Shown: piece after piece, positions 46,447 through 55,134 of the stretch
Layout: every line of letters begins with the position of its first letter
Position numbering within the stretch: the first letter of the stretch is position 1
Program-made: the position numbers and the translations under genes
The notes under the pieces: model-generated
Seen by the model: the letters and a program-made list of their open reading frames with translations, nothing else
What the model was told of the DNA's origin: nothing
The model's database searches: none
DNA from: a bacterium
Lineage (GTDB): Bacteria > Desulfobacterota > Binatia > Binatales > Binataceae
Reading direction: 5' to 3'
DNA: 64,000 nucleotides
NCBI GenBank assembly: GCA_014896235.1
Contig: JADBKU010000009.1
Coordinates: 62,001-126,000, forward strand

Positions 46447-47806
46447 TTAACGCATGATCTGCATCAAGCCCGACGGAGTGGCGTACTTGACGCCGTTGAA
46501 CCATTCCTTCGGCGCGTTGTTGTCGAGGTAGGGCTTGCGCTTCCACTGATTGCCGAAACCCGACCACACCGTCATATGCGTGTTCTGCAGATCCCACGCC
46601 ATCGACGCGACGCCGTCCCATACGTTGTTGCCGACACCGGGGACGTTGCCGATATCGTTCAGGTAAGCGATCGACTTCCAGAGTTTGGCGTTCGAATCGT
46701 ACAGATCGACCCAGTCGCCGTTCCAGTGGGCCAAGTCGATGTACATCACGCGATGCGAGTAACAGTAGCCGGGCGCTTCGCTCGCAATTCGATGCACGTC
46801 GTCAAGAATCATCGGGCGGACTTCCCACTTGCCCCACGACGGCTTCGGCCACGCCAGCGGGCATATCGTAACCCGCAGGCAGATCCGCGCCATCGGTGTT
46901 GAAGTGCGCCAAGGTCAGGATCTTGCGGTTGCCGAGATAGTCGCCGGTGTAGATCGAGGTCGTGCCATTGAAGCCGTTGGTCTTCGCATCGTCGTAGGTC
47001 CAGTCGAAACCGAACACCGGCGAGCAGCGCGAGGACGCCGACAGGCGCAGCGAGCGGCGCAGGGCCGGCACGAAGACGAAAGTGTCCGGAAACGGATGGG
47101 CTTCCTGATCGGTGTAGAACATCGAGAGCGACGCAGTGTAGCGCGCCTGCTCGGGAGTCTCTTGCATCGCCCATTCCGCGTACCACGTGCCCGGCGAATA
47201 GTCGTACTTCGTCGGGAAGTTCGCATCCGTGATGTAGTCGGTCCAGCGATAGGTCAAGATCAGGGTCGACGGGGCGACGTCGCCGTATTTGTCGATCGCC
47301 CACACCGTCGCGTAATTTTCGGGCGCGTTGACATAAAGGGCGGGGACGAACGCATAGTAGGCGTTCACCATGATCTTCCAGCCCTTCTGCGGATCCTGCG
47401 GATTCGGGAAAGGCGTGCCGCCGTGATAATTCTCCAGTAGATAATGTCCGTTGGGCAGAATCTTGAAACTGGTCTGCGGGCCGTATTTTTCCGTGGCCGC
47501 CACCCAGGTGCTGGGCACGCCGCCTTCGGTCATGGGTCCGACCGTCATCGAAACGTCCTGAGGCATCTTCCAGTTATAGACGCCCTGGAACAGCTTGATC
47601 ATGCCGAGCGGCATGAACTGTTTGTATTGCTGCCAATTGGACATCGTGATGGTCGTGCCCTCAGGAATCGATCCCTGATTCGCGGTCATCTTCATCCAAT
47701 CGGCCATTTCGCTGTAGTCGGTGCTGGCGTCTGCCATCGATAACGACGGCGTCAGGCAAAGCGCCACCACCACACTCAGCAGCAACAAGCCCCATCTGTT
47801 TTTCAT
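46447..47806 (-). pseudogene. DUF1329 exported protein, interrupted by a one-base frameshift
   Basis: Two overlapping frames together give one DUF1329 protein of about 453 residues, colinear with the intact copy at 48265-49629. The first frame (from ATG 47806, signal RWGLLLLSVVVALCLTPSLSMA) is good to GYDMPAG near 46862, then diverges into unrelated residues. The second frame resumes with WPKPSWGKWEVRPMILDD and runs to the stop at 46447, ending SGLMQIMR like the paralogue's SGLMQILR. Removing one G from the GGG at 46859-46861 restores the frame. The rest of the sequence is well preserved, so this is either a recent mutation or an assembly error. GGAGGG five bases before the ATG and the promoter at 48100-48129 suggest it is expressed. 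Confidence 0.88.
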
Positions 47807-48099
47807 CTTTTCCCTCCAGGCGTCTCGTCACGACTCAGAAATCGCCAGCGCCGGATTACGCTGAAAAATCATGACGCGATCGCTTCATTCATACTCGTCG
47901 AACAGCGGAACACTGACGATTGCGACAACTTCATTCAGGATTCGCCGCGCCGCCGCCTTCCCCAGGCGGCCGCAAAAGTAAGCGGGCGCGTCGCGATTCC
48001 GAAATCATGGCCGCATTCGTCCTTGCGGCGGAGCGCGTTGTGAAAACAAAAGCGCTGCGTTCTCAACCATCTGAGCATCTGTACGGTGACTACGAGCCG

Positions 48100-48129
48100 A
48101 ACGTACGATTGTTGTCTCCGTGCTGTCAA
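48100..48129 (-). promoter_or_regulatory. Promoter/operator of the first DUF1329 gene
   Basis: On the minus strand TTGACA (48124-48129), an 18-bp spacer, then TACGTT (48100-48105). The stretch AACAATCGTACGTTCG over the -10 is identical to that before the second DUF1329 gene (49835-49863), apart from the flanks. Confidence 0.6.
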
Positions 48130-48191
48130 CCGTAAATTTTTTTCGGCCGCGGAAATGAATTCCCGATGAAAAATCCGCGTCCGCACAATGC

Positions 48192-48230
48192 ACAACGGCC
48201 GGAGGCTCTGCGCCTCCGGCCGTTGTTTTT
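48192..48230 (+). terminator. 15-bp hairpin with T-run, behind the second DUF1329 gene
   Basis: Arms 48192-48206 and 48212-48226 pair perfectly around a 5-nt loop; a T-run follows at 48226-48230 on the plus strand. As with the hairpin at 46372, the T-run points away from the gene that ends beside it. Confidence 0.6.
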
Positions 48231-48264
48231 CGCCGCCGGCGGGCTTCGCCGGATGCGATCTCGC

Positions 48265-49629
48265 TCAGCGCAGAATCTGCATCAGGCCCGAAGGACTGCC
48301 GTATTTGACGCCGTCGAAATATTCCTTGGGAGCGGCGAAATCGAGCAGCGCGCCTTCCTTGTTCGGGTTTCCGTACGAGGACCAGATGGTCTCATGGGTG
48401 TTCTGCAAATCCATCGCCATCGACGCCGCGATATCCCGCCAGAGGTAACCGCCGCCCGCTTTGGGCGCGATCTGGTTGAGATACGCGATCGATTTCCACA
48501 GCTTGTTGTTCGAGTCGAACAGATCGACCCAGTTGGCCGACCAGAATTCGCGGTCGGCGTAAAGAATCCGATGCGAATAGCAGTAACCCGCGGCCTCGCT
48601 TGGAATCCGCGTCACATCGTCGATCGCCATCGGCCGCAATTCCCATTTGCCCCATGACGGCTTCGGCCAGCCTAGTGGCATGTCGTAATCCTGCGGGAAA
48701 GTACCGGCCTGTTTGCCGTCGAAAAGCGTCAGGTTCAGGATTTCGCGATCGCCGAGAAATTTGCCGGTATAGATCGACGTGCTGCCGTTGAAGCCGTTGA
48801 GCTTCGCGTCGTCGTTGGTCCAGTCGAAGCCGAACACCGGCGAGCAGCGCGAGGTCGTCGAGAGCCGCAGCGAGCGGCGCAGCGCCGGCACGAAAACATA
48901 GGTGTCGGGAAAGGGATGGGATTCCTGATCGGAATAAAAGAGCGATAACGACGCCGTATAGCGAGCCTGTTCCGGCGACTCCTGCATCAGCCATTCCGTA
49001 TACCAGGTGCCGGGCGCGTAATTCTCAGTCTTCGGATAGCCTTTGTCCGTGATGTAATCGCTAAGCCGATAGACCACGTCGAGGCTCGAAGGCGCGATAT
49101 CGCCATATTTGTCGACCGCCCAGACCGTGCCATAGCTGGTCGGCGTCTTTACATACATCGCGGGCACGTACGAAAAGAAAACGTTGGCCAGCACCTTCCA
49201 TCCCTTGTGCGGCTCGGCGGGATTCGGAAAGGGCGTGCCGCCGTTATAGTTTTTGATTACATAATGTCCGTTCGGAAGCACCTGGACATCGGTTTGCGGA
49301 CCGTATTTCTCAGTCGCCGCAACCCAGGTTTCAGGCAGATTGCCGCCGACGTGGCTGGGCCCGACCGGCATCTGAACGTCAGCCGGCATCTTCCAGCCAT
49401 ACGTGCCCTGAAAAAGCTTGATCATCCCGAGCGGCATAAACTGCTGATACTTCTGCCAGTTCTGCATCGTGATCACTGTGCCGTCGGGAATTTTTCCCTG
49501 CGACGCCGACATCTTCAGCCAGTCGGCAACTTCGCTGTAATCAGTCACCCCCTGCGCCATCGATAATGATGGCGTCAGCATGAACATGGCTGTTACAACC
49601 GCCAACAGCCACGACAGTTTGCTTCTCAT
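48265..49629 (-). CDS. DUF1329 exported outer-membrane-associated protein
   Basis: A 454-residue protein with a Sec signal (LSWLLAVVTAMFMLTPSLSMA). DUF1329 marks include DWLKMSASQGKIPDGTVITM, GWKMPADVQMPVGPSHVGG, NYNGGTPFPNPAEPHKGWKV, FVPALRRSLRLSTTSRCSPV and MDLQNTHETIWSSY. Members resemble LolA/LolB-type lipid carriers and often occur with outer-membrane or RND exporters in Pseudomonas and other degraders; the function is unproven. AGGAGA eight bases before ATG 49629 fixes the start. It is the intact paralogue of the broken copy downstream and has a related promoter. Confidence 0.93.
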   Translation of the reverse strand: MRSKLSWLLAVVTAMFMLTPSLSMAQGVTDYSEVADWLKMSASQGKIPDGTVITMQNWQKYQQFMPLGMIKLFQGTYGWKMPADVQMPVGPSHVGGNLPETWVAATEKYGPQTDVQVLPNGHYVIKNYNGGTPFPNPAEPHKGWKVLANVFFSYVPAMYVKTPTSYGTVWAVDKYGDIAPSSLDVVYRLSDYITDKGYPKTENYAPGTWYTEWLMQESPEQARYTASLSLFYSDQESHPFPDTYVFVPALRRSLRLSTTSRCSPVFGFDWTNDDAKLNGFNGSTSIYTGKFLGDREILNLTLFDGKQAGTFPQDYDMPLGWPKPSWGKWELRPMAIDDVTRIPSEAAGYCYSHRILYADREFWSANWVDLFDSNNKLWKSIAYLNQIAPKAGGGYLWRDIAASMAMDLQNTHETIWSSYGNPNKEGALLDFAAPKEYFDGVKYGSPSGLMQILR

Positions 49630-49951
49630 TTGGCTTTCTCCTGTCCCCATCGGAGCAATAAGAAAATCTCGGAATTACTGCGCGCGTCTCCCCGGAAAAC
49701 GAATCGCCAGACCCTCCCGAGGTCAAATGGCGGATTCGTTCAATATCGGCGGCGCTCTCTGAAGCAGCCCGCAACATTTTTGAGCGGTGACGACGACGAT
49801 GATCACCCCCTTTTACGCCGACAAAGCGAAAGCGAACGTACGATTGTTTGCCATTGCTGTCAACGTACGAATTTGCAGCGGCTGCGTCGGCCTAACTCGG
49901 AGCTGACGCCAGCGCGTTCGCGTCTGACTAGAATACGGAGCGGAGCGCCGC
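49630..49951. other. Intergenic, 322 bp, holds the second DUF1329 promoter
   Basis: It contains the promoter/operator at 49835-49863 and a leader of about 200 nt to ATG 49629. The SDR gene ends at 49952 on the same strand and no U-tailed terminator is visible after it. No gene is seen. Confidence 0.5.
49835..49863 (-). promoter_or_regulatory. Promoter/operator of the second DUF1329 gene
   Basis: On the minus strand TTGACA (49858-49863), a 17-bp spacer, then TACGTT (49835-49840). The 9-mer TCGTACGTT occurs twice, once over the -35 and once over the -10, suggesting two operator half-sites or a dimer pair. Compare 48100-48129. Confidence 0.6.
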
Positions 49952-50722
49952 TCAGATGTTCGAGCGGCCTTGGGCGCCGTCGACAGGGATAATTGCGCCG
50001 GTGATCCAAGAGGCGCGCGGCGACGCCAGCATCACGACCGCGTATGCGACCTCGTCAGGCCGCCCGAGCCGGCCCGCAGGCAGCTCATGGCCGATGAAAT
50101 CTTTTTCAAAGGCGGGATTCGCTTTGAACATTTTTTCCCAGTTGCCGCCGGGATAGATGATCGAGCCGGGCGCGATCGAATTGACGCGAATCGCTTTGGA
50201 CGCGAACTCGCGCGCGAGGCCTTTGGTGAAGGAAATCATCGCGGCCTTGGAAGAATTGTAGCTGAGCGGTCCGCCCGCTTCGCGGCCATAGATCGAACTG
50301 ATGTTGATAATCGAGCCGCCGCCGCGAGCTTCCATCGAGGGCGCCACAAGCCGCGCCAAGCGCACCGCGGCGTGGAAATTCAGCTCGAAGGCGGTACGCC
50401 ATCCGTCGTCGTCGAGTTGCGCGAGCGTTCCCGGATGAGCGGCGCCGGCGTTATTGACGAGGATATCGACGCCGCCGCAAGCTTTAATCGTTTCGGCGGC
50501 CCACGCCTCGGCCTGCGCCGCGTTGGCCACATCGGCGGGACGGGCGAGCACGTCGTAACCGGCGGATTTGAGACTGGCCGCAAACGCTTCAAGCGCGTCA
50601 GCCCCGCGCGCGCACAGGCTCAACCGCGCGCCTTCGGCGGCGAGCGCCTCGGCCATCGCGCGCCCCAATCCACGGCTCGCGCCAGTAATCATCGCAACCT
50701 TGCCTTTGAGTCCGAGATCCAT
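49952..50722 (-). CDS. SDR-family NAD(P)-dependent oxidoreductase
   Basis: A 256-residue classical short-chain dehydrogenase. The cofactor loop is TGASRGLGRA, followed by LVNNAGAAHPG, catalytic Ser in INISSIYG and the YxxxK pair in SYNSSKAAMI. The C terminus has SWITGAIIPVDGAQ. ATG 50722 (MDLGLKGKVAMITGASRGLG) is the natural start; the frame extends to 50806 without support. It oxidises or reduces an alcohol/ketone, possibly a 3-oxoacyl intermediate. The substrate is unknown. Confidence 0.92.
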   Translation of the reverse strand: MDLGLKGKVAMITGASRGLGRAMAEALAAEGARLSLCARGADALEAFAASLKSAGYDVLARPADVANAAQAEAWAAETIKACGGVDILVNNAGAAHPGTLAQLDDDGWRTAFELNFHAAVRLARLVAPSMEARGGGSIINISSIYGREAGGPLSYNSSKAAMISFTKGLAREFASKAIRVNSIAPGSIIYPGGNWEKMFKANPAFEKDFIGHELPAGRLGRPDEVAYAVVMLASPRASWITGAIIPVDGAQGRSNI

Positions 50723-50818
50723 CTTTGCGGAAGCTCCCTTGACGATTCCTTCAACCGCTTCGAGTAAATACCGCAATTTGAACGAAATTAAACGGGGCGA
50801 GCGCATCGAGATGCGCGG

Positions 50819-50847
50819 TTGACAGTCGCCGCAGGTGAACCTATTCT
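50819..50847 (+). promoter_or_regulatory. Strong sigma-70 promoter of rpsU
   Basis: A perfect TTGACA (50819-50824), a 17-bp spacer and TATTCT (50842-50847). The start site would be near 50854, giving a leader of about 25 nt with GGAGG immediately before the gene. Confidence 0.75.
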
Positions 50848-50879
50848 GGTCGTTCTGACTCGACGCGCGCCGGAGGCAT

Positions 50880-51077
50880 ATGGAAATAAGGGTTGAAGGC
50901 TCTCTCGATCAAGCGATGCGCGTGCTGAAGCGCAAGCTGGCGAAAGAGGGCGTATTCAAGGAGATGAAGAAGCGGGCTTTTTACGAAAAGCCCAGTGTTC
51001 GCCGCAAGCGCAAGCGTTCCGAGGCGCAACGCCGACGGCGCAAGGAACAACGGCGGCGGCGCGCGTCAGCGATGTAA
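50880..51077 (+). CDS. rpsU: 30S ribosomal protein bS21
   Basis: A 65-residue basic ribosomal protein that helps mRNA start-site pairing on the 30S subunit. It matches the family with RVEGSLDQAMRVLKRKLAKE, FKEMKKRAFYEKPSVRRKRK and an Arg-rich tail. It has its own promoter (50819) and terminator (51111), so it is a monocistronic unit. GGAGG lies close to the ATG. Confidence 0.96.
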   Translation: MEIRVEGSLDQAMRVLKRKLAKEGVFKEMKKRAFYEKPSVRRKRKRSEAQRRRRKEQRRRRASAM

Positions 51078-51110
51078 CCTCCAGGCGGCCCAACTTTCGA
51101 TTTCGCGACT

Positions 51111-51145
51111 CGGCGGCGCACTTGACAGCGCCGCCGTTTGCTTTT
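51111..51145 (+). terminator. Rho-independent terminator of rpsU
   Basis: Arms 51111-51119 and 51128-51136 (9 bp, GC only) with an 8-nt loop are followed by TTTGCTTTT. Confidence 0.75.
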
Positions 51146-51226
51146 CCAGAAATGATCACGCCGGCCGCAATCGGCAGATCTTGCGGATCGAAAATTGAGC
51201 GCCAGTGTGGCGCTCTGAATGGCGGC

Positions 51227-51928
51227 TTAGAAATTCTGTCCTGCCGCGCCTGAATCAACCGGCCGCCACGAGAAGGTGACGCGCCGGCTTGCGACGTAAC
51301 AATCCAATTCGTAATGCGGAAGGCCAAACGCAGATCGCATCGATCGAAATTCCTCGATCTTGCGTTGCAGCCGGTCGGGGATGGAAATGGCGCCCTCCGG
51401 CGAACCTGTAACAATGCAGGCCGAGGAGAAGTCGATCGTCAGGCAGTTGGCGCTGCGATGACGATCTTCGGCGGCGGCGCCAAAATCGATCCGCGCGCAG
51501 GTCAGGCAAAGCGCTGTCGCCGGTCGCGCGGCGGCGGCCTCGCGTTCGAAATTAACGAGCGGCGCGGCGCACTCGGACCACGCTTCGCGCGCCCGGTTGG
51601 TCGAGTAGCGGCGGATAGCGCGCGCGACCCGGCTCAGGGTCGCATCGTCGGCGTTGGCCGCCATCTCAAGAATCGTATCGTTATTGCTGTTCAGCGTTTC
51701 CCCGAATTGGGTGGCCAGAAATTCGCGAAGATTGATCGGCAATTTGCACTGAACATGCAAACAGGAGGCTCCGATAATCTGATCTTTAATGGGGACGCCA
51801 AGGTTAAGGGGAATGACGCTGCGTTCGGTTGGAGGTTTGGCCACAGCGCGCCGCCGGCTTTGGGTGGGCGCGTTTTGCAATACACGCGAAATCTGCGCGC
51901 CTCTATGCACCAAAGGTCCGCTTCGCAT
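51227..51928 (-). CDS. Hypothetical protein
   Basis: A frame of 233 codons whose codon use matches neighbouring genes from about residue 37 onward (VIPLNLGVPIKDQIIGASCL), while the first 36 residues look non-coding, so the true start is probably internal or uses a rare codon. The protein is soluble, with a helical middle (FGETLNSNNDTILEMAANAD, TLSRVARAIRRYSTN) and several cysteines (ASCLHVQC, CLTCARIDF). No family is recognised. The opposite strand also has a long frame, but it is Arg-rich and less plausible. Confidence 0.5.
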   Translation of the reverse strand: MRSGPLVHRGAQISRVLQNAPTQSRRRAVAKPPTERSVIPLNLGVPIKDQIIGASCLHVQCKLPINLREFLATQFGETLNSNNDTILEMAANADDATLSRVARAIRRYSTNRAREAWSECAAPLVNFEREAAAARPATALCLTCARIDFGAAAEDRHRSANCLTIDFSSACIVTGSPEGAISIPDRLQRKIEEFRSMRSAFGLPHYELDCYVASRRVTFSWRPVDSGAAGQNF

Positions 51929-52752
51929 TGCGGCGCCCTCCTATGGATTGCGATTCGATTTTATTTCTGCCGTTTCTGGCGCACGGAGAACTCGTATTTA
52001 CCAATCCAACCCCCACGATCTGTCGTCGAAAGTCTCTTATCCGCCACTTGCCGCATCGCAAGCCGGGCCGCCTTTCGCGGTGACTCGCCGATGTCGGCAC
52101 TCGCCGCCTGATCGCCGCCGCATTCGCCAGAAGTCGTGTTCAGGCGGCCCGTCAAAATCCGCCGCAACCGCGCCGCTCTGTTTCCACGCCCCAGCTCCGA
52201 ATCCAAAACCGCCACTCCAAATCGGCGGCCCGAGCCGCAATCTCGATGGCGCCAAGGTTTGAGAATCGCGGATGCCGCCAAACCCGGCCTTCGAGACCCG
52301 CAGGCCGCGTCCTCCGCGCGACCTGCATTGTCCTGTTTACGCCGCGTGCATGTCTCCGGCAACGGGCGCCGTGACTCCAAAAATACTGACTCAGCGGTCA
52401 GTTTCAAGCATTTCTAATGAGCGCCACGTCCCTGCGGGCAGCTCCAAATCTTTATGATTATGAGCGCTGCTAATAGGGATTTGAGTTCACATGATGGCGC
52501 TAAAGCTTGAGCTATACGGCGCACCGAGATGTAATTTTAAGCCATCTGAAGGAGGCATTGAGACCAAAGACGTATCAAAAGCGAAGATTCAGGAATATGA
52601 ATTGAGCGTCAGCGGACGGAACTGATTGCCCAGTAAGATTAATCCTTACCGCGCGCGAGTTCATTACGCTTCGGTTACACGCGGGACTCGTCGGTTGAAA
52701 ATTTTTAGTTTGCGGGCGTTCAGAAAAACTTCAATCAGCAAACAACCGCGAA
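51929..52752. other. Gene-poor stretch, 824 bp
   Basis: No frame here looks like a normal gene; all long frames are Arg/Pro/Ser-rich shadows. GC drops clearly from about 52385 to 52750. An inverted repeat ACTGAC (52385-52390) / GTCAGT (52397-52402) resembles a TetR-type operator. One 44-codon frame (52491-52625) has more normal composition. It could be a decayed gene or an insertion remnant; nothing identifies the source. Confidence 0.4.
52491..52625 (+). CDS. Possible small protein, 44 residues
   Basis: The frame begins MMALKLELYGAPRCNFKPSE and ends ELSVSGRN. It uses AT-richer codons than the neighbours and has no clear ribosome-binding site. It may be a real small gene, a fragment of a lost gene, or chance. 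Confidence 0.22.
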   Translation: MMALKLELYGAPRCNFKPSEGGIETKDVSKAKIQEYELSVSGRN

Positions 52753-54051
52753 TTATGGTTCGAGCCGCTCCATCATCCGCGGGAACGGCACAGCTTCCCG
52801 CACATGATGGATTCCACAGAGCCAGCTCACCGCCCGTTCTATTCCCATCCCGAAGCCCGCATGGGGCACGGAACCATAGCGGCGCAGATCCAGATACCAT
52901 TCGAACGATTCGAGTGGCAATCGCTGTTCGACGATGCGCGCGCGCAGAGTTTGGTAGTCGTCTTCGCGCTGCCCGCCGCCGATAATTTCGCCGTAACCCT
53001 CCGGCGCAAGCACATCGACGCAGAGCGCCAATTCAGGCCGCGCCGGATCGCGTTTCATGTAAAACGGCTTGCACGCGGCGGGGTAGCGATGCACCAGCAG
53101 CGGCGTGGCAAATTCGCTGGACAGCGCGGTCTCCTCGTCGCCGCCGAAGTCGTCGCCCCACTTCACCTCCAAGCCTTTGGCGCGCAAGCGCTCGATCGCC
53201 TCGTCGTAAGTGATTCTGGCGTAGGGTTTTTGCGCGGCGCGTTCCAAGGGCGCGAGGTCGCGCTCGAGCGTCTTCAGTTCTTCGCGCCGCCGCTCGAGCA
53301 CGCGCGCGACGATATACGCGACGAAATCCTCCGCCAGTTGCATATCGTCGTCGAGATTGAAGTAGGCGACCTCCGGCTCCACCATCCAGAACTCCGTCAG
53401 ATGGCGGCGCGTTTTCGATTTTTCCGCGCGGAAGGTCGGTCCGAAACAATAAACTTTGCCGAAAGCCAGCGCTCCCGCCTCGGCATAAAGCTGCCCGCTT
53501 TGCGTCAGATAGGCTTTGCGCTCGCCAAAGTAGTCGATTTCGAAAAGATTGGTGGTGCCTTCGCACGAAGTCGGCGTGAGAATCGGCGCGTCAAAGAGCA
53601 CGAAGCCGCGTTCCGCAAAAAAATCGCGGCAGGCCGACTCGACTTCGCTCCGAACGCGCAGAATCGCGTGCTGGCGCGACGATCGAATCCAGAGATGGCG
53701 TTGATCGAGCAGAAATGCGACGCCGTGTTCCTTCGGCGTAATCGGATAGTCGGACGCCGGCGCGATCACCTCGATGCGCTTGACCGTCAGCTCGCGGCCT
53801 CCGGGCGCGCGCTTGTCCTCGCGCACGACTCCCGTTACCGCCAGCGATGTTTCCTGTCCCAGATGATCCGCCGCGGCGAACGCTTCGGCGCCGAGATCGT
53901 TGATCCCGGCGACGCACTGGCAAACTCCCGTACCGTCGCGCACCAGCAGGAAATGCACTTTGCCGCTCGACCGGCGATTGTAGAGCCATCCGCGCAAGGT
54001 CACTTCCTCGCCGAGATGGCGACCGAGATCTTCGATATAGACCCACGCCAT
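52753..54051 (-). CDS. asnS: Asparaginyl-tRNA synthetase
   Basis: A 432-residue class IIb synthetase that charges tRNA-Asn. The OB-fold anticodon domain has [20 protein letters not shown] and GTGVCQCV. Class II motif 2 is [21 protein letters not shown], and motif 3 is [20 protein letters not shown]. The NRRSSGK and [11 protein letters not shown] forms separate it from aspartyl and lysyl enzymes. ATG 54051 ([17 protein letters not shown]) is preferred to 54093. Confidence 0.96.
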   Translation of the reverse strand: MAWVYIEDLGRHLGEEVTLRGWLYNRRSSGKVHFLLVRDGTGVCQCVAGINDLGAEAFAAADHLGQETSLAVTGVVREDKRAPGGRELTVKRIEVIAPASDYPITPKEHGVAFLLDQRHLWIRSSRQHAILRVRSEVESACRDFFAERGFVLFDAPILTPTSCEGTTNLFEIDYFGERKAYLTQSGQLYAEAGALAFGKVYCFGPTFRAEKSKTRRHLTEFWMVEPEVAYFNLDDDMQLAEDFVAYIVARVLERRREELKTLERDLAPLERAAQKPYARITYDEAIERLRAKGLEVKWGDDFGGDEETALSSEFATPLLVHRYPAACKPFYMKRDPARPELALCVDVLAPEGYGEIIGGGQREDDYQTLRARIVEQRLPLESFEWYLDLRRYGSVPHAGFGMGIERAVSWLCGIHHVREAVPFPRMMERLEP

Positions 54052-54121
54052 ACGCGCAAGTTTAGGCGGATAGCGCCGGATTATCGAGCGCAACGCCGGG
54101 AACCGCTAGAATTCTTGCCCG

Positions 54122-54712
54122 ATGCTGGCGGGGATGAATGGCCTCGATTACGCGATTATCGCGATCGTCGGCGTGGTCGCGCTGCACGGCTTGACGCGCG
54201 GCGCAATCCGGATGGCGACGTCGATCGTTTCGCTGATTGCAGGGATTTACCTGGCTTCGGTTTACTATGGACGGGCGGCTCAAATCGCTTCGACCTATCT
54301 GAAAACCGGACCCGCGCTGAGCCAGGCGCTCGGCTACGCCGGCGTCTTCGGAATCGTTTTTGTCGGCGTCGAATATGCCGGCGGGCGGGTGACGCGCATC
54401 GTGCGCGCGATTCATCTCAGTTGGGCCGACCGCGCCGCTGGCGCGTTTCTCGGCGCCTCGCTCGGCGCGATTATCGCCGGATTGATCGTGCTCGGATTGA
54501 CAGCGGCGTTGCCCGACAATTCGCCTGTGCTGGCGGCCTCGAAGCTCGCGCCCAAGGTTCTGCATTACAATCAGATGCTGCTCGCGTACGTGCCGCCCCA
54601 GGTCAAGGAAGAATACCAGCGCAAACGCGGCGAACTGTTGCGCAAGTGGGATCAGGAGATGGAAAACCCCGAAGCGCCACGCCATCCGGCGGCCACTCCG
54701 GGGCCTTCGTAA
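54122..54712 (+). CDS. CvpA family membrane protein
   Basis: A 196-residue inner-membrane protein with four hydrophobic segments (YAIIAIVGVVALHGLTRG, SIVSLIAGIYLASVYY, GYAGVFGIVFVGVEYAGG, GASLGAIIAGLIVLGLTAAL) in the spacing of the CvpA/colicin V production family, and a soluble charged C-terminal tail. CvpA proteins influence envelope homeostasis and secretion in other bacteria. ATG 54134 is an alternative start. It is divergent from asnS and convergent with trxA. Confidence 0.85.
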   Translation: MLAGMNGLDYAIIAIVGVVALHGLTRGAIRMATSIVSLIAGIYLASVYYGRAAQIASTYLKTGPALSQALGYAGVFGIVFVGVEYAGGRVTRIVRAIHLSWADRAAGAFLGASLGAIIAGLIVLGLTAALPDNSPVLAASKLAPKVLHYNQMLLAYVPPQVKEEYQRKRGELLRKWDQEMENPEAPRHPAATPGPS

Positions 54713-54728
54713 ACGCGACAGCGCGCGC

Positions 54729-55061
54729 TCAGGCGATCGCGTGTTCGACCGCGGCGACCAGATTTTTCTTCGGCACCGCGCCGACGATCTGTTCTTTCAC
54801 CTCGCCGCCCTTGACGATCACAAGGTTCGGGATGCCGCGGACTCCGAAGCGCGCGGGAGTCATCTGATTGTCGTCCACGTTAATCTTTACGACTTTAAGG
54901 CGACCCGCGTACTCATTGGCGAGTTCGTCGACAATCGGCGCAATCGCGCGGCAGGGCGCGCACCACGGCGCCCAAAAATCGATTAGAACCGGCTGTTCCG
55001 ACTTCAATACTTCCTGCTCGAAGCTGGCGTCGGTCACATGATGAACTTTATCGCTGGCCAT
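54729..55061 (-). CDS. trxA: Thioredoxin with WCAPC active site
   Basis: A 110-residue cytoplasmic thioredoxin. The active site reads FWAPWCAPCRAIAPIVDEL, with Ala where most thioredoxins have Gly (WCGPC). The cis-Pro loop GVRGIPNLVIVKGGEV and the C-terminal helix are standard. It reduces protein disulfides with NADPH via thioredoxin reductase (not in the window). AGGAG nine bases upstream supports the start. Confidence 0.93.
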   Translation of the reverse strand: MASDKVHHVTDASFEQEVLKSEQPVLIDFWAPWCAPCRAIAPIVDELANEYAGRLKVVKINVDDNQMTPARFGVRGIPNLVIVKGGEVKEQIVGAVPKKNLVAAVEHAIA

Positions 55062-55090
55062 CGGAACATTTCTCCTTGCCGAGGCGTTAC

Positions 55091-55134
55091 CAGTTTAACT
55101 TAAGGTCGCCCGACCTTACAGTCAAGGTAAACTG
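55091..55134. promoter_or_regulatory. Nested palindrome and promoter between trxA and the alcohol dehydrogenase pair
   Basis: The inner dyad TAAGGTCG (55101-55108) / CGACCTTA (55111-55118) is perfect with a 2-bp centre, and the outer dyad CAGTTTA (55091-55097) / TAAACTG (55128-55134) is also perfect. On the minus strand TTGACT (55120-55125) and TAAGTT (55097-55102), 17 bp apart, could serve trxA, placing the inner dyad between -35 and -10. This is the layout of a repressor or MerR-type site. Confidence 0.55.

Larger units (their letters stand above)
47807..48264. other. Intergenic, 458 bp, between the two DUF1329 genes
   Basis: It holds the promoter/operator of the downstream copy (48100-48129), a leader of nearly 300 nt without a convincing ORF, and the hairpin at 48192-48230. 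Short frames here lack normal codon use and signals. Confidence 0.5.

Noticed and set aside
47920..48195. Small frames on both strands between the DUF1329 genes
   Set aside because: Overlap the promoter/operator and leader; no codon bias or start signal.
51961..52407. 148-codon minus-strand frame in the gene-poor gap
   Set aside because: Arg/Ser/Pro-rich, no ribosome-binding site, no recognisable domain; treated as non-coding.
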